14,305 bases of DNA from Methylococcaceae bacterium NSP1-2 (lineage in GTDB: Bacteria > Pseudomonadota > Gammaproteobacteria > Methylococcales > Methylomonadaceae). Both the position numbers and the translations under genes were made by a program. Under the pieces are notes generated by a model. It worked only from the letters and a program-made list of their open reading frames with translations, was not told the origin of the DNA and searched no databases. Where the stretch lies: assembly GCA_002256685.1 (NCBI GenBank), contig NQJH01000060.1, positions 1 to 14,305 of the forward strand, read 5' to 3'. The first letter of the stretch is position 1, and each line of letters starts with the position of its first letter. Of the stretch, positions 1 through 7,484 are shown piece by piece.

Positions 1-527
1 CTGAAAATGACTACCAAGAACTAGCCAATCGCATTGAAGAAAAATACGGCGTGTTACAGGGACTATTACATTCGGCAGTTGAATTCAGTTCGTTCACACC
101 GATAGCGTTACACGGCACAAAAGACTGGGGACATACGCTAAACGTCAATCTAAACGCGCCGTTTTTACTGACGCGCGTGTTACTGCCCGTGTTACAAAAA
201 AGTGAACATGCTTCTATTGTTTTTACCTCGGATTCTTCTGCACGACATGCACCTGCTTACGCTGGAGCTTACGGCGTATCCAAAATCGCCCTAGAAGGTC
301 TTGCCCATATATTGGCAGAGGAATTGGAAGCCGCACAAAAAATTCGTGTCAATACCTTAGTACCCGGTCCTGTTGATTCGCCATTACGAAAACGCGCTTA
401 TCCAGCTGAAGATAAAGCCAAACTCCCCGTGATGGATGATTTGGCTGGCGCGTATTTGTATTTATTCACCCCGCAAAGCATTGGTATCACTGGTCAAGTG
501 ATTGATGCTAGAACCTTCCACTTATAA
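1..527 (+). CDS. yciK: YciK-like short-chain dehydrogenase/reductase, 5' end outside the window
   Basis: The reading frame is open from base 3 to the TAA at 525-527, so the gene enters from the left edge; the GTG at 51 is probably internal. About 174 codons are visible, roughly the C-terminal 70% of a 250-residue short-chain dehydrogenase. The line LNVNLNAPFLLTRVLLPVL, the catalytic Tyr and Lys in GAYGVSK, and RVNTLVPGPVDSPLRKRAYP align well by memory with E. coli YciK (there RVNCINPGGTRTAMRASAFP). The family is predicted to be a cytosolic NAD(P)-dependent oxidoreductase; its substrate is not settled. The Rossmann nucleotide-binding glycine motif lies outside the window. The usual NAG turn after strand beta-4 reads HSAV here, which is atypical. 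It is followed 9 nt later by sufT on the same strand, so the two are probably co-transcribed. Family membership is sure; the yciK label is likely. Confidence 0.85.
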   Translation, partial: ENDYQELANRIEEKYGVLQGLLHSAVEFSSFTPIALHGTKDWGHTLNVNLNAPFLLTRVLLPVLQKSEHASIVFTSDSSARHAPAYAGAYGVSKIALEGLAHILAEELEAAQKIRVNTLVPGPVDSPLRKRAYPAEDKAKLPVMDDLAGAYLYLFTPQSIGITGQVIDARTFHL

Positions 528-536
528 GCCACCATT

Positions 537-1085
537 ATGTCAGAACGAGAAAGCTTTGTTTTAACCAGAGATGTCAACATCATCACTATCCCCGATGGTA
601 CGCCCGACACGCTAAAAAAAGGCGAAACCGTCACCATTCATCAATCGCTAGGTAATAACTACACCGTTATCACCGGCTTTGGTCACATGGTGCGTATTGC
701 AGGTGTGGATGCTGATGCCTTAGGCAAAGAAACCCACGAGCTACATACTTTAGTGTCTGAAACCAGCGCGGAAGCAGTAGAAAAAAATTGCTGGGAAGTG
801 ATGAAAACCGTTTATGACCCTGAAATCCCTGTGAATATCGTTGATCTGGGCTTGGTTTATCTTTGTGAAGTCACGCCTATGGGTGATGATAAAAATGATG
901 TCTACGTCAAAATGACTCTAACCGCTCCCGGTTGTGGCATGGGACCTGTGATTCAAAGTGATGTAGAAAAATGTATTCGCACGTTGCCCGGTGTTGGGCG
1001 TGTCAATGTCGAAGTCGTTCTTGATCCGCCGTGGTCACGCGAGATGATGTCAGAAGTGGCGCAGTTGCAGTTGGGCTTGTATTAA
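537..1085 (+). CDS. sufT: SufT-type iron-sulfur cluster assembly factor (MIP18/DUF59 domain)
   Basis: This 182-residue protein is close to the usual size of the long SufT family. Residues 1-70 form the family-specific N-terminal part (VLTRDVNIITIPDGTPDTLKKGE). Residues 80-165 are the MIP18/DUF59 domain, with YDPEIPVNIVDLGLVY near 93-108 and the hallmark GCGMGP at 132-137, where C133 is the conserved cysteine. SufT proteins are accessory factors for maturing Fe-S proteins, working alongside the SUF system in the cytosol; the exact step is not fully defined. It starts 9 nt after the dehydrogenase stop. No convincing Shine-Dalgarno sequence precedes the ATG, so translation may depend on coupling. 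No other suf gene is visible in the window. It is intact and ends shortly before the convergent terminator. Confidence 0.9.
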   Translation: MSERESFVLTRDVNIITIPDGTPDTLKKGETVTIHQSLGNNYTVITGFGHMVRIAGVDADALGKETHELHTLVSETSAEAVEKNCWEVMKTVYDPEIPVNIVDLGLVYLCEVTPMGDDKNDVYVKMTLTAPGCGMGPVIQSDVEKCIRTLPGVGRVNVEVVLDPPWSREMMSEVAQLQLGLY

Positions 1086-1095
1086 TAATTTGCTA

Positions 1096-1118
1096 GGGCG
1101 GGCAACGCTAATCCGCCC
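1096..1118. repeat. Small GC-rich inverted repeat between sufT and the terminator
   Basis: The arms GGGCGG (1096-1101) and CCGCCC (1113-1118) are perfect inverted repeats around an 11-nt spacer. There is no T-run directly after it on either strand, so it is not a typical intrinsic terminator itself. It resembles the fragments of REP-like palindromes found in gammaproteobacterial intergenic regions, but with one copy in the window this cannot be confirmed. Confidence 0.4.
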
Positions 1119-1130
1119 ATTCGAAAAACA

Positions 1131-1161
1131 AAAAAAAGCCCGACTCAGTCGGGCTTTTTTT
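1131..1161. terminator. Bidirectional intrinsic terminator between sufT and ftsZ
   Basis: A perfect GC-rich stem, GCCCGAC (1138-1144) with GTCGGGC (1148-1154), has a 3-nt loop. It is flanked by seven A residues (1131-1137) and seven T residues (1155-1161), which give a U-tract after the hairpin whichever strand is transcribed. It sits between convergent sufT and ftsZ stop codons and so should end both the rightward transcript and the leftward dcw transcript. Confidence 0.93.
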
Positions 1162-1172
1162 ATGGCTAAAAA

Positions 1173-2330
1173 CTAATCAGCCTGTCGTCTTAAAAACGCG
1201 GGAATATCCAAATAATCTAAATCACCTTTGGGTTGTTGATTTAAAGTACGCGCTTCTCGGTTTTCTTGTCTGCTTTGACGGGTTGAGGTGGGTTTATCAA
1301 ATTCATCATAGTTGATTGCCCCTGTGCCTGATTGCGTCATTGATTTAACAGTGGCTTTTGCGGCGACAGGCGGTAAGCCCATGCCTGTTGCTACAACGGT
1401 TACTTTAATTTCATCATCGGAATCTGATGAATCTACCGCCGTACCAATTTTGATAATAGCATCTTCAGAAGCAAATTCATGGACGATATTACCCACTTCA
1501 CTAAACTCTGCCATGCTTATGTTAGCACCAGAAATGCTGACTAAAATACCACGCGCACCTTGTAGATTAATGTCTTCTAGTAATGGGCAGGCAATGGCTT
1601 TTTCAGCGGCTTCGCGGGCGCGATTTTCGCCTGAGGCTGAGCCTGTTCCCATAATCGCTGCACCCATACCTGACATCACGGTTCTGACATCGGCAAAGTC
1701 AACGTTAATCATTCCGGGGTGTACGATTAATTCGGTGATACCTTGAACTGCATCTAACAGAACATCGTTAGCCGCTTTGAACGCGTCCATTAAGGAAACA
1801 TTATTGCCAAGTACGGGTAATAATTTTTGATTGGGTATGGTGATTAACGAATCAACATATTTTTCCAGTTCAACTATGCCGCGTTCAGCAACCAGCTGTT
1901 TCTTTTTACCTTCAAATAGAAACGGTTTGGTGACGACAGCGACGGTTAAAATACCCATTTCTTTGGCGATGGAGGCAATGACGGGAATTGCGCCTGTGCC
2001 TGTACCGCCGCCCATACCTGCGGTCAAAAATACCATGTCCGCACCTTGTAGCACTTCTTTGATACGTTCTTTATTTTCTTCAGCGGCTTGGCGACCGATT
2101 TCTGGGTTAGTCCCCGCGCCTAAACCTTTGGTGAGTTCGACACCAAGTTGAATAATTGTGCCGATATTTAATTTTCGTAATGCCTGTGCATCGGTATTTG
2201 CACAGATAAACTCGACTCCATCAATGTTACTATCGATCATGTGATTCACAGCGTTACCGCCACCACCGCCTACACCAATAACCTTGATGACGGCAGTCTC
2301 GCTGTATGTATCTACTAATTCATATTTCAT
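1173..2330 (-). CDS. ftsZ: Cell division protein FtsZ (tubulin-like GTPase)
   Basis: FtsZ polymerises with GTP at mid-cell to form the Z-ring that recruits the divisome. The 385 residues match the usual gammaproteobacterial length. Visible elements are the N-terminal GVGGGGGNAVNHM nucleotide-binding segment (19-31), the tubulin signature GGGTGTG (107-113), and the T7 synergy loop NVDFADV (209-215), whose D211 and D214 complete the GTPase site of the neighbouring subunit. After a short variable linker (about 320-370) comes the conserved C-terminal peptide LDIPAFLRRQAD, the binding site for FtsA and ZipA. The ATG start is well placed: a strong GAGGGG lies 7 nt upstream. It is the last gene of the dcw operon, 35 nt after ftsA, and its TAG lies just before the terminator. 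lpxC, which often follows ftsZ in this class, is not here. Confidence 0.98.
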   Translation of the reverse strand: MKYELVDTYSETAVIKVIGVGGGGGNAVNHMIDSNIDGVEFICANTDAQALRKLNIGTIIQLGVELTKGLGAGTNPEIGRQAAEENKERIKEVLQGADMVFLTAGMGGGTGTGAIPVIASIAKEMGILTVAVVTKPFLFEGKKKQLVAERGIVELEKYVDSLITIPNQKLLPVLGNNVSLMDAFKAANDVLLDAVQGITELIVHPGMINVDFADVRTVMSGMGAAIMGTGSASGENRAREAAEKAIACPLLEDINLQGARGILVSISGANISMAEFSEVGNIVHEFASEDAIIKIGTAVDSSDSDDEIKVTVVATGMGLPPVAAKATVKSMTQSGTGAINYDEFDKPTSTRQSRQENREARTLNQQPKGDLDYLDIPAFLRRQAD

Positions 2331-2337
2331 GTCACTG

Positions 2338-2343
2338 CCCCTC
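2338..2343 (-). promoter_or_regulatory. Strong ribosome binding site of ftsZ
   Basis: On the minus strand GAGGGG ends 7 nt before the ftsZ ATG. It is one of the clearest Shine-Dalgarno sequences in the operon and lies in the 35-nt ftsA-ftsZ gap. This fits the much higher synthesis of FtsZ than FtsA known in other bacteria. Confidence 0.75.
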
Positions 2344-2365
2344 AGCTGTACAATGCAAAACCATT

Positions 2366-3592
2366 TTAAAAATTACCATTAAACCAATTCTTTATTTTTG
2401 CGAACCATCCAGAACCTTCAGCATCAATACTGCTACTCAAATTCTGATGGTCTTTTCCGTATATTAACAAGCCTACACCTGTGGAGTGAATTGGATTTTT
2501 CACCACTTCACTTAATCCCGTCACATTTTGTGGTCCACCCATTCTGACTGGCATGTGAAAAATTTCTTCTGCCAAGTCAATTAATCCCATCACTTTTGAG
2601 CTGCCACCTGTTAATACAATGCCTGTTGCAATGGCATCTTCATAACCACTGCGCCGTAGTTCGGCTTGTACTAATAATAGCAATTCTTCGTAACGTGGCT
2701 CTATAATTTCCGCTAAATTTTGCGCTGAAATTTTACGCGGTGATCTATCACCAATACTCGGCACTTCAATCGACCCATCCACATCGGCGAGTTGTGTTAA
2801 GGCACAGGCATATTTACGCTTAATTTCTTCGGCATTAACGGTTGGTGTCCGCAGTGCGACCGCAATATCGTTGGTGACTTGATCGCCTGCAACGGGAATA
2901 ACCGCTGTATGTTTAATCGCACCATCTGCATAAATAGCAATATCGGTAGTGCCACCACCAATATCACACAGCAATACGCCTAAATCTTTTTCATCTTCTG
3001 TTAGCACTGCATTACAAGAAGCCAGCTGTTCTAATACTAAATCTTCAACTTCTAAACCGCAACGACGAATACATTTAATAATATTTTGCGAGGCACTGAC
3101 ACTGCCTGTGACCATGTGAACTTTCGCTTCTAGGCGTATACCCGACATACCTATCGGTTCTTTTATACCACCTTGCAGGTCGATGACAAATTCTTGCGGC
3201 AGAATATGCAAAATCTTTTGATCGGCAGGAATAGCGACTGCTCGTGCCGAGTCTATGACTCTGTCTATGTCGTATTGAGTGACTTCTTTATCTTTAATCG
3301 CCACGATACCGTGAGAATTAAGACTTCTAATATGGCAACCTGCAATACCCGCAAACACCGATTTAATTTGACAGCCCGCCATGAGTTCAGCTTCTTCAAT
3401 CGCCCGTTGTATGGATTGTACGGTTGATTCCAAATTAACGACAACACCTTTTTTAAGACCGCGCGAGGGCGTAGAGCCTATGCCTATTATTTCAAGACTA
3501 CCATCACTCGCAATTTCACCGACAATTGCCGCGACTTTGGAAGTCCCAATATCCAGACCAACTATTAAATTACGCTCTGTTTTTTTCGCCAT
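2366..3592 (-). CDS. ftsA: Cell division protein FtsA (actin-like membrane anchor of the Z-ring)
   Basis: FtsA is an actin-fold ATPase that tethers FtsZ filaments to the inner membrane and recruits later divisome proteins. I start it at the ATG at 3592 (MAKKTERNLIVGLDIGTSKV), giving 408 residues. The frame is open upstream for 25 more codons, but those overlap the end of ftsQ and read as a basic, non-conserved stretch. Motifs: phosphate-1 loop GLDIGTSK (12-19), phosphate-2 loop CDIGGGTTD (209-217), adenosine motif LTGGSSK (327-333), and the FtsA-specific 1C domain between the first two. The last residues, GWFAKIKNWFNGNF, form the amphipathic membrane-targeting helix, so the C-terminus is complete. 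The start lies 5 nt after the ftsQ stop, with only a weak upstream CAGAG, so translation is probably coupled to ftsQ. Confidence 0.97.
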   Translation of the reverse strand: MAKKTERNLIVGLDIGTSKVAAIVGEIASDGSLEIIGIGSTPSRGLKKGVVVNLESTVQSIQRAIEEAELMAGCQIKSVFAGIAGCHIRSLNSHGIVAIKDKEVTQYDIDRVIDSARAVAIPADQKILHILPQEFVIDLQGGIKEPIGMSGIRLEAKVHMVTGSVSASQNIIKCIRRCGLEVEDLVLEQLASCNAVLTEDEKDLGVLLCDIGGGTTDIAIYADGAIKHTAVIPVAGDQVTNDIAVALRTPTVNAEEIKRKYACALTQLADVDGSIEVPSIGDRSPRKISAQNLAEIIEPRYEELLLLVQAELRRSGYEDAIATGIVLTGGSSKVMGLIDLAEEIFHMPVRMGGPQNVTGLSEVVKNPIHSTGVGLLIYGKDHQNLSSSIDAEGSGWFAKIKNWFNGNF

Positions 3593-3597
3593 TTTAT

Positions 3598-4374
3598 TTA
3601 CTCTGTATCGCTTTTTTTCGCGCTTGTTGTTGCACTTTGGGGGCTTCCGCTGGCAATCGCTTTCCAATCAAATTCTGGCGTTCCCGCTTTCCACGAAACG
3701 GCATAGCCATTAGGATACCTTAAATCAACCACTTCCATTGCATCAATCTGTTCTTGTTGTAAAACGGTTAAGGTTTTTAAAAACCGCTGTAATTTTTTTA
3801 ACTGCTCACTACGCCCCAATAATATTTCCAAACCATTTGCTAACTTCATCTTCCATGCCCAGCGATTATTAATGTTAAACTCAGCAAGTTCTAAGGATTG
3901 ATCTGCCAAGGCGGTTTTAACACCCTTCATAATTTCCAACACTTTAGTGTGTTGCTGGTCAGGACCTATGACGACTAGTAAATCTTCAAAAGGCTCTATG
4001 CTCTTCGGTGTAAAGACCACACCCTGATTGCTAATCAGACTTTTTTCTCCCCACCGTACAAATGCTTTTCTTTCATGCACTTTTATATCAATCGCATCGG
4101 GCCAGACGCGCTTGACAGTCACAGACTCAACCCAAGGTAAGGTTGAAACAGCCTCATGTATTGCCTGTACATTCGCATCAAAAAAACCGGTTTTTACCAG
4201 CGGTTTTAACACTGTTTTTATCTCATCCTTACTTAGGTATTGAAATACGCCTTCGGTTCTTACATATTTGATGGGTAGTGCTGTCACTAAGTGAGCATGA
4301 ATAACATCCAGCCCATACTTCCAAGTCAATCCTGCGAACAGCAATGCTACAAGCAAAAATTTTGCAGCCCTCAT
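3598..4374 (-). CDS. ftsQ: Cell division protein FtsQ (POTRA-domain divisome scaffold)
   Basis: FtsQ is a bitopic inner-membrane protein that links early divisome parts to FtsB/FtsL and the septal synthase FtsWI. It has 258 residues: a very short cytoplasmic end (about 4 residues), one transmembrane segment (about 5-19), a periplasmic POTRA domain (about 34-103, including LPWVESVTVKRVWPDAIDIKVHE), and a C-terminal beta domain ending near DLRYPNGYAVSWK (about 217-229). A Ser/Lys-rich tail follows. The start is fixed because the ddl stop TAA lies in the same frame just 6 nt upstream, so no earlier start is possible. The Shine-Dalgarno AAGGAG ends only 2 nt before this ATG, which is unusually close. 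It lies between ddl and ftsA, as in E. coli. Confidence 0.95.
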   Translation of the reverse strand: MRAAKFLLVALLFAGLTWKYGLDVIHAHLVTALPIKYVRTEGVFQYLSKDEIKTVLKPLVKTGFFDANVQAIHEAVSTLPWVESVTVKRVWPDAIDIKVHERKAFVRWGEKSLISNQGVVFTPKSIEPFEDLLVVIGPDQQHTKVLEIMKGVKTALADQSLELAEFNINNRWAWKMKLANGLEILLGRSEQLKKLQRFLKTLTVLQQEQIDAMEVVDLRYPNGYAVSWKAGTPEFDWKAIASGSPQSATTSAKKSDTE

Positions 4375-4376
4375 GA

Positions 4377-4382
4377 CTCCTT
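4377..4382 (-). promoter_or_regulatory. Ribosome binding site of ftsQ with unusually short spacing
   Basis: AAGGAG on the minus strand overlaps the ddl stop codon and ends 2 nt before the ftsQ ATG at 4374; usual spacing is 5-9 nt. An in-frame TAA immediately upstream rules out an earlier start, and no good later start exists before the membrane segment. Confidence 0.55.
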
Positions 4383-5301
4383 ATCCTAAGCTGGTTGCTA
4401 AAATTCGCCACACTAAGGTTTCAAAATTAATACCTGCTTGTTTAGCGGCCATCGGTACTAAACTGTGGTCAGTCATACCGGGTACGGTATTGACTTCAAT
4501 CAACTGAGTCTGTCCTGAAGCATCAATAAATACGTCCACTCTGGCCCACCCTTTTACGCCAATGACTTCACAAGCGGTGACGGCTAACTGTTGCAAGTGT
4601 TGCTCTTGCTCTGCTTCCAAGCCACAAGGGCAATGGTATTGAGTGGTGGTTGCTTGGTATTTAGCTTCATAATCATAAAACGCATTCGGTGTTTCTAAAC
4701 GAATAACGGGCAATGCTTCATTATTCAATACGCCAACAGTATACTCTTTACCTGTTACCCACGCTTCTGCATAAACATCACAGTCATAATCAGCGGCTAT
4801 TTTTAATGCTTTTGCTAACTCATCACGGCTATTGGCTTTGCTCATGCCAATGCTAGAACCTTCTTGTGCTGGTTTAACAATAACAGGAAAACCTAATTTT
4901 TCAATGCACGCATCCAAATCACTTTCATTTTTTAATAGAAACCATTTCGGCGTAACCAAACCGTAGCCTTGCCAACACAATTTAGTTCTTAATTTATCCA
5001 TTGCTAACGCCGATGCCAGCACGCCGCTACCTGTGTAAGGAATACCTAACACCTCTAGCACAGCTTGCAATACGCCGTCTTCGCCCCCGCGTCCGTGTAT
5101 GATGTTAAAGACTCTATCGGCTTTGACACCTATTAAAGCATCAATGAGGTTACCTTTGACATCTACCGCAACCGCATTCACGCCTTGTTGTTTTAAGGCT
5201 TGATAAACGGCTGCGCCACTACGCAAGGAAACCTCTCTTTCTGCCGCTGTGCCGCCCATTACTACCGCGACCCGTCCAAATTGTTCTGGTTTTTCAATCA
5301 T
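4381..5301 (-). CDS. ddl: D-alanine--D-alanine ligase
   Basis: This cytosolic ATP-grasp enzyme joins two D-Ala molecules to make the dipeptide used by MurF. The 306 residues equal the length of E. coli DdlB. Motifs: AEREVSLRSG with E21 (the substrate-binding glutamate, E15 in E. coli); IIHGRGGEDG (67-76); KPAQEGSSIGMSK (143-155) with the active-site serine loop; YDYEAKY (209-215); GWARVDVF with R254 and D256; and IEVNTVPGMTDHS with metal ligands E269 and N271. The ATG at 5301 overlaps the ancestral stop of murB in the other frame (ATGATTGA), a typical coupled arrangement. Because murB now terminates early in its own frame (5338-5340), ribosomes would stop 36 nt upstream, so coupling may be weakened. 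Its stop overlaps the ftsQ ribosome binding site. Confidence 0.97.
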   Translation of the reverse strand: MIEKPEQFGRVAVVMGGTAAEREVSLRSGAAVYQALKQQGVNAVAVDVKGNLIDALIGVKADRVFNIIHGRGGEDGVLQAVLEVLGIPYTGSGVLASALAMDKLRTKLCWQGYGLVTPKWFLLKNESDLDACIEKLGFPVIVKPAQEGSSIGMSKANSRDELAKALKIAADYDCDVYAEAWVTGKEYTVGVLNNEALPVIRLETPNAFYDYEAKYQATTTQYHCPCGLEAEQEQHLQQLAVTACEVIGVKGWARVDVFIDASGQTQLIEVNTVPGMTDHSLVPMAAKQAGINFETLVWRILATSLG

Positions 5302-6048
5302 TCGCTACACCTACCATACACACTTCGGTTAACAACGCTACACCGTGTTGCTCGCTAACTTTCGTTTGCACATAACCGATGAGAGCTTCAATATTTGCTG
5401 CCGTTGCATTGCCAGTATTGACAATGGCTGATTAGTTGGCTGAGTTTGTGCGCGTTTTTCCAATAAGCTCTTGATTTTTTGTTGACTATTGGTGGTATCA
5501 CCTTCAGGCATTTGTAACAATGCACTTAAAAACCATTCACCGTTAACACCTTTAACAGACCGATAATTAACCACAAATTCGTGCGGCTGACGAATAATTA
5601 CCTCCCCTTGGGCGTTCAGCATCTCGACTTGTTTGACCAGCGACCACGTTTCACCAGCAAACGCGCCCGCATTCATTTTTAACGCGCCGCCCATTGTACC
5701 GGGAATACCCGCCAAAAATTCCGCACCAACCAAGCCTTGTTCAGCACAAAACCGCGCAACATGAGCGCAAGGCACGCCCGCTTCCACATACACTGATCCA
5801 TCCTCAGTACGGTACATGGCTTTTAATCGACCTTTGGTATTAATAACGGTACCGCGTATGCCGCCATCTCTAATCAGTAAATTAGAACCTAGCCCTATCC
5901 AAAATAACGGTTCATTTGCAGGTAACTGGGCAACAAATTCAATCAAATCAGTACGATCAAATGGAATGTACAAGCGATCCGCTGGACCGCCTACGCGCCA
6001 ACTGGTGTATTTTGCCAGTTTTTCATTATTTAGTAGCTGTCCTTTCAT
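5294..6048 (-). pseudogene. murB: murB, UDP-N-acetylenolpyruvoylglucosamine reductase, broken by internal deletion and frameshift
   Basis: MurB is the FAD- and NADPH-dependent enzyme that makes UDP-MurNAc in the cytosol. From the ATG at 6048 (overlapping the murC stop as ATGA), residues 1-208 are a good MurB: YTSWRVGGPADRLYIP, GLGSNLLIRDGG (52-63), AGIPGTMGGALKMNAGAF (113-130), NYRSV (161-165), KRAQTQPTNQP (198-208). The frame then runs through 28 unrelated residues to a TAG at 5338. From 5425 another frame gives a clear MurB C-terminus, IVNTGNATAANIEALIGYVQ through LLTEVCMVGVAND, ending at TGA 5294-5296 over the ddl start. Missing between them is the NAGSxFxNP...KHANF block, about 40 residues that include the active-site serine. 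The deletion is therefore near 121 nt and not a multiple of three. The product should be inactive unless the sequence is wrong. Confidence 0.9.
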
Positions 6049-7484
6049 GCGTTAGCTAAGGCCTCGGCTAATGTGTGTGGTAACTGACTGGCAATCTGCC
6101 CTACATTACCCGCGCCCATCGTTAAAATCACATCATCAGCTTTTACCACACTTGCTAAAATACTGGGTAATTCCTGCCAGTCTTCAACAAATATCGGTTC
6201 AACTTGCCCGCGTAAGCGAATAGCTCGACTTAATGCCCGTCCATCCGCGCCTGCAATTGGGGCTTCACCTGCCGAATAGACTTCCATCAAAATCAACACC
6301 GCAACACCGGATAAAACATGGGCAAAATCTTCAAATAAATCGCGCGTCCGTGTATAACGGTGCGGTTGAAATACAATCACTGAACGTCTATCAGGCCACG
6401 CTTGTTTCAAAGCTTCTAAGGTAGCCGCAATTTCACGCGGATGATGCCCATAATCATCCACTAAAGTGAGCTTGCCATCACCAATAGCCACATCACCTTG
6501 CAGTTGAAACCGCCGTCCAACGCCTTTAAACGCACCGAGACTTTTAATTATCGCGCTATCTGCAACTGATAGCTTACTGGCTACTGCAATTGCCGCCAGT
6601 GAATTCAGCATATTATGCCAACCCGGCATATTAAGTGTCACGCGTAGTGGCGGGTAATCACCTTTGCGTAGTACCGTAAAATGGGTGTGCATACCTTGTT
6701 GTTGAATATCGGTCGCTCGCACATCGGCATCTTCATGGACCCCGTAAGTTACTATAGGTTTAGATAGTTGCGGCAAAATATCGCGCACACCTTCATCATC
6801 CAAACACATAACCGCTAGCCCATAAAAAGGCAAATGGTGTAAAAATTCAATAAAGGTATCTTTTAAACGTTGGAAATTACCTTGATACGTCTCCATGTGA
6901 TCTTGGTCAATATTGGTGACGATTGCCATCATAGGCTGTAAATACAAAAATGACGCATCACTCTCATCGGCTTCAGCGACTAAATAATTCCCTAAGCCTA
7001 ATTTTGCATTGGTTCCCGCGCTGTTTAAACGTCCGCCGATGACAAACGTAGGATCAAGTCCGCCTTCTGCCAAAATACTGGCAGTTAAACTGGTGGTAGT
7101 GGTTTTGCCATGTGTCCCTGCAACCGCAATACCAAAACGAAAACGCATCAGTTCTGCCAGCATTTCTGCACGCGGAATCACAGGAATACGCAGACGATAG
7201 GCTTCATCAACTTCTTCATTACTGCGATCTATTGCTGTTGACGCGACCACCAAATCCACTTGAGTGATATTTTCGCGTTTATGCCCGATAACAATGCTAA
7301 TGCCTAAATCAGCCAAACGTTGGGTGACGGCACTTTCTTTAATATCCGACCCTGAGACTTTATAACCTAAGTTCGATAACACTTCGGCAATACCACTCAT
7401 GCCCGTACCACCAATACCGACAAAATGAATACGCTCGATATTACCTAAGGTTTGAACTAACATTTTGACCTGTGACATAATCAT
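6045..7484 (-). CDS. murC: UDP-N-acetylmuramate--L-alanine ligase
   Basis: MurC is the first Mur ligase and adds L-Ala to UDP-MurNAc in the cytosol with ATP. The 479 residues are full length. N-terminal UDP-binding domain: HFVGIGGTGMSGIAEVL (20-36). Central ATPase domain: P-loop GTHGKTTTT (123-131), EADESDASF (171-179), NIDQDHMETY (191-200). C-terminal domain: DDYGHHPREI (343-352) and FQPHRYTRTRDLFEDF (372-387), both MurC hallmarks. The start ATG at 7484 overlaps the murG stop by 4 nt (ATGA) and has AGAGG 7 nt upstream; a second ATG two codons later is possible. Its own stop overlaps the murB start in the same way. It is intact, unlike its neighbour murB. Confidence 0.97.
   Translation of the reverse strand: MIMSQVKMLVQTLGNIERIHFVGIGGTGMSGIAEVLSNLGYKVSGSDIKESAVTQRLADLGISIVIGHKRENITQVDLVVASTAIDRSNEEVDEAYRLRIPVIPRAEMLAELMRFRFGIAVAGTHGKTTTTSLTASILAEGGLDPTFVIGGRLNSAGTNAKLGLGNYLVAEADESDASFLYLQPMMAIVTNIDQDHMETYQGNFQRLKDTFIEFLHHLPFYGLAVMCLDDEGVRDILPQLSKPIVTYGVHEDADVRATDIQQQGMHTHFTVLRKGDYPPLRVTLNMPGWHNMLNSLAAIAVASKLSVADSAIIKSLGAFKGVGRRFQLQGDVAIGDGKLTLVDDYGHHPREIAATLEALKQAWPDRRSVIVFQPHRYTRTRDLFEDFAHVLSGVAVLILMEVYSAGEAPIAGADGRALSRAIRLRGQVEPIFVEDWQELPSILASVVKADDVILTMGAGNVGQIASQLPHTLAEALANA

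Noticed and set aside
1312..2151. Two plus-strand open frames opposite ftsZ
   Set aside because: Their low-complexity Ala/Pro/Ile/Ser-rich products reflect the reverse complement of glycine- and valine-rich FtsZ codons.
2366..3667. Longer FtsA start with a 25-residue basic N-terminal extension
   Set aside because: The extension overlaps the ftsQ coding end, shows no FtsA homology, and MAKKTERNLIVGLDIGTSK matches the usual N-terminus.
5294..5430. Programmed frameshift restoring murB
   Set aside because: About 40 conserved residues are physically absent at the junction, so a change of frame could not rebuild the enzyme, and no slippery sequence is seen.
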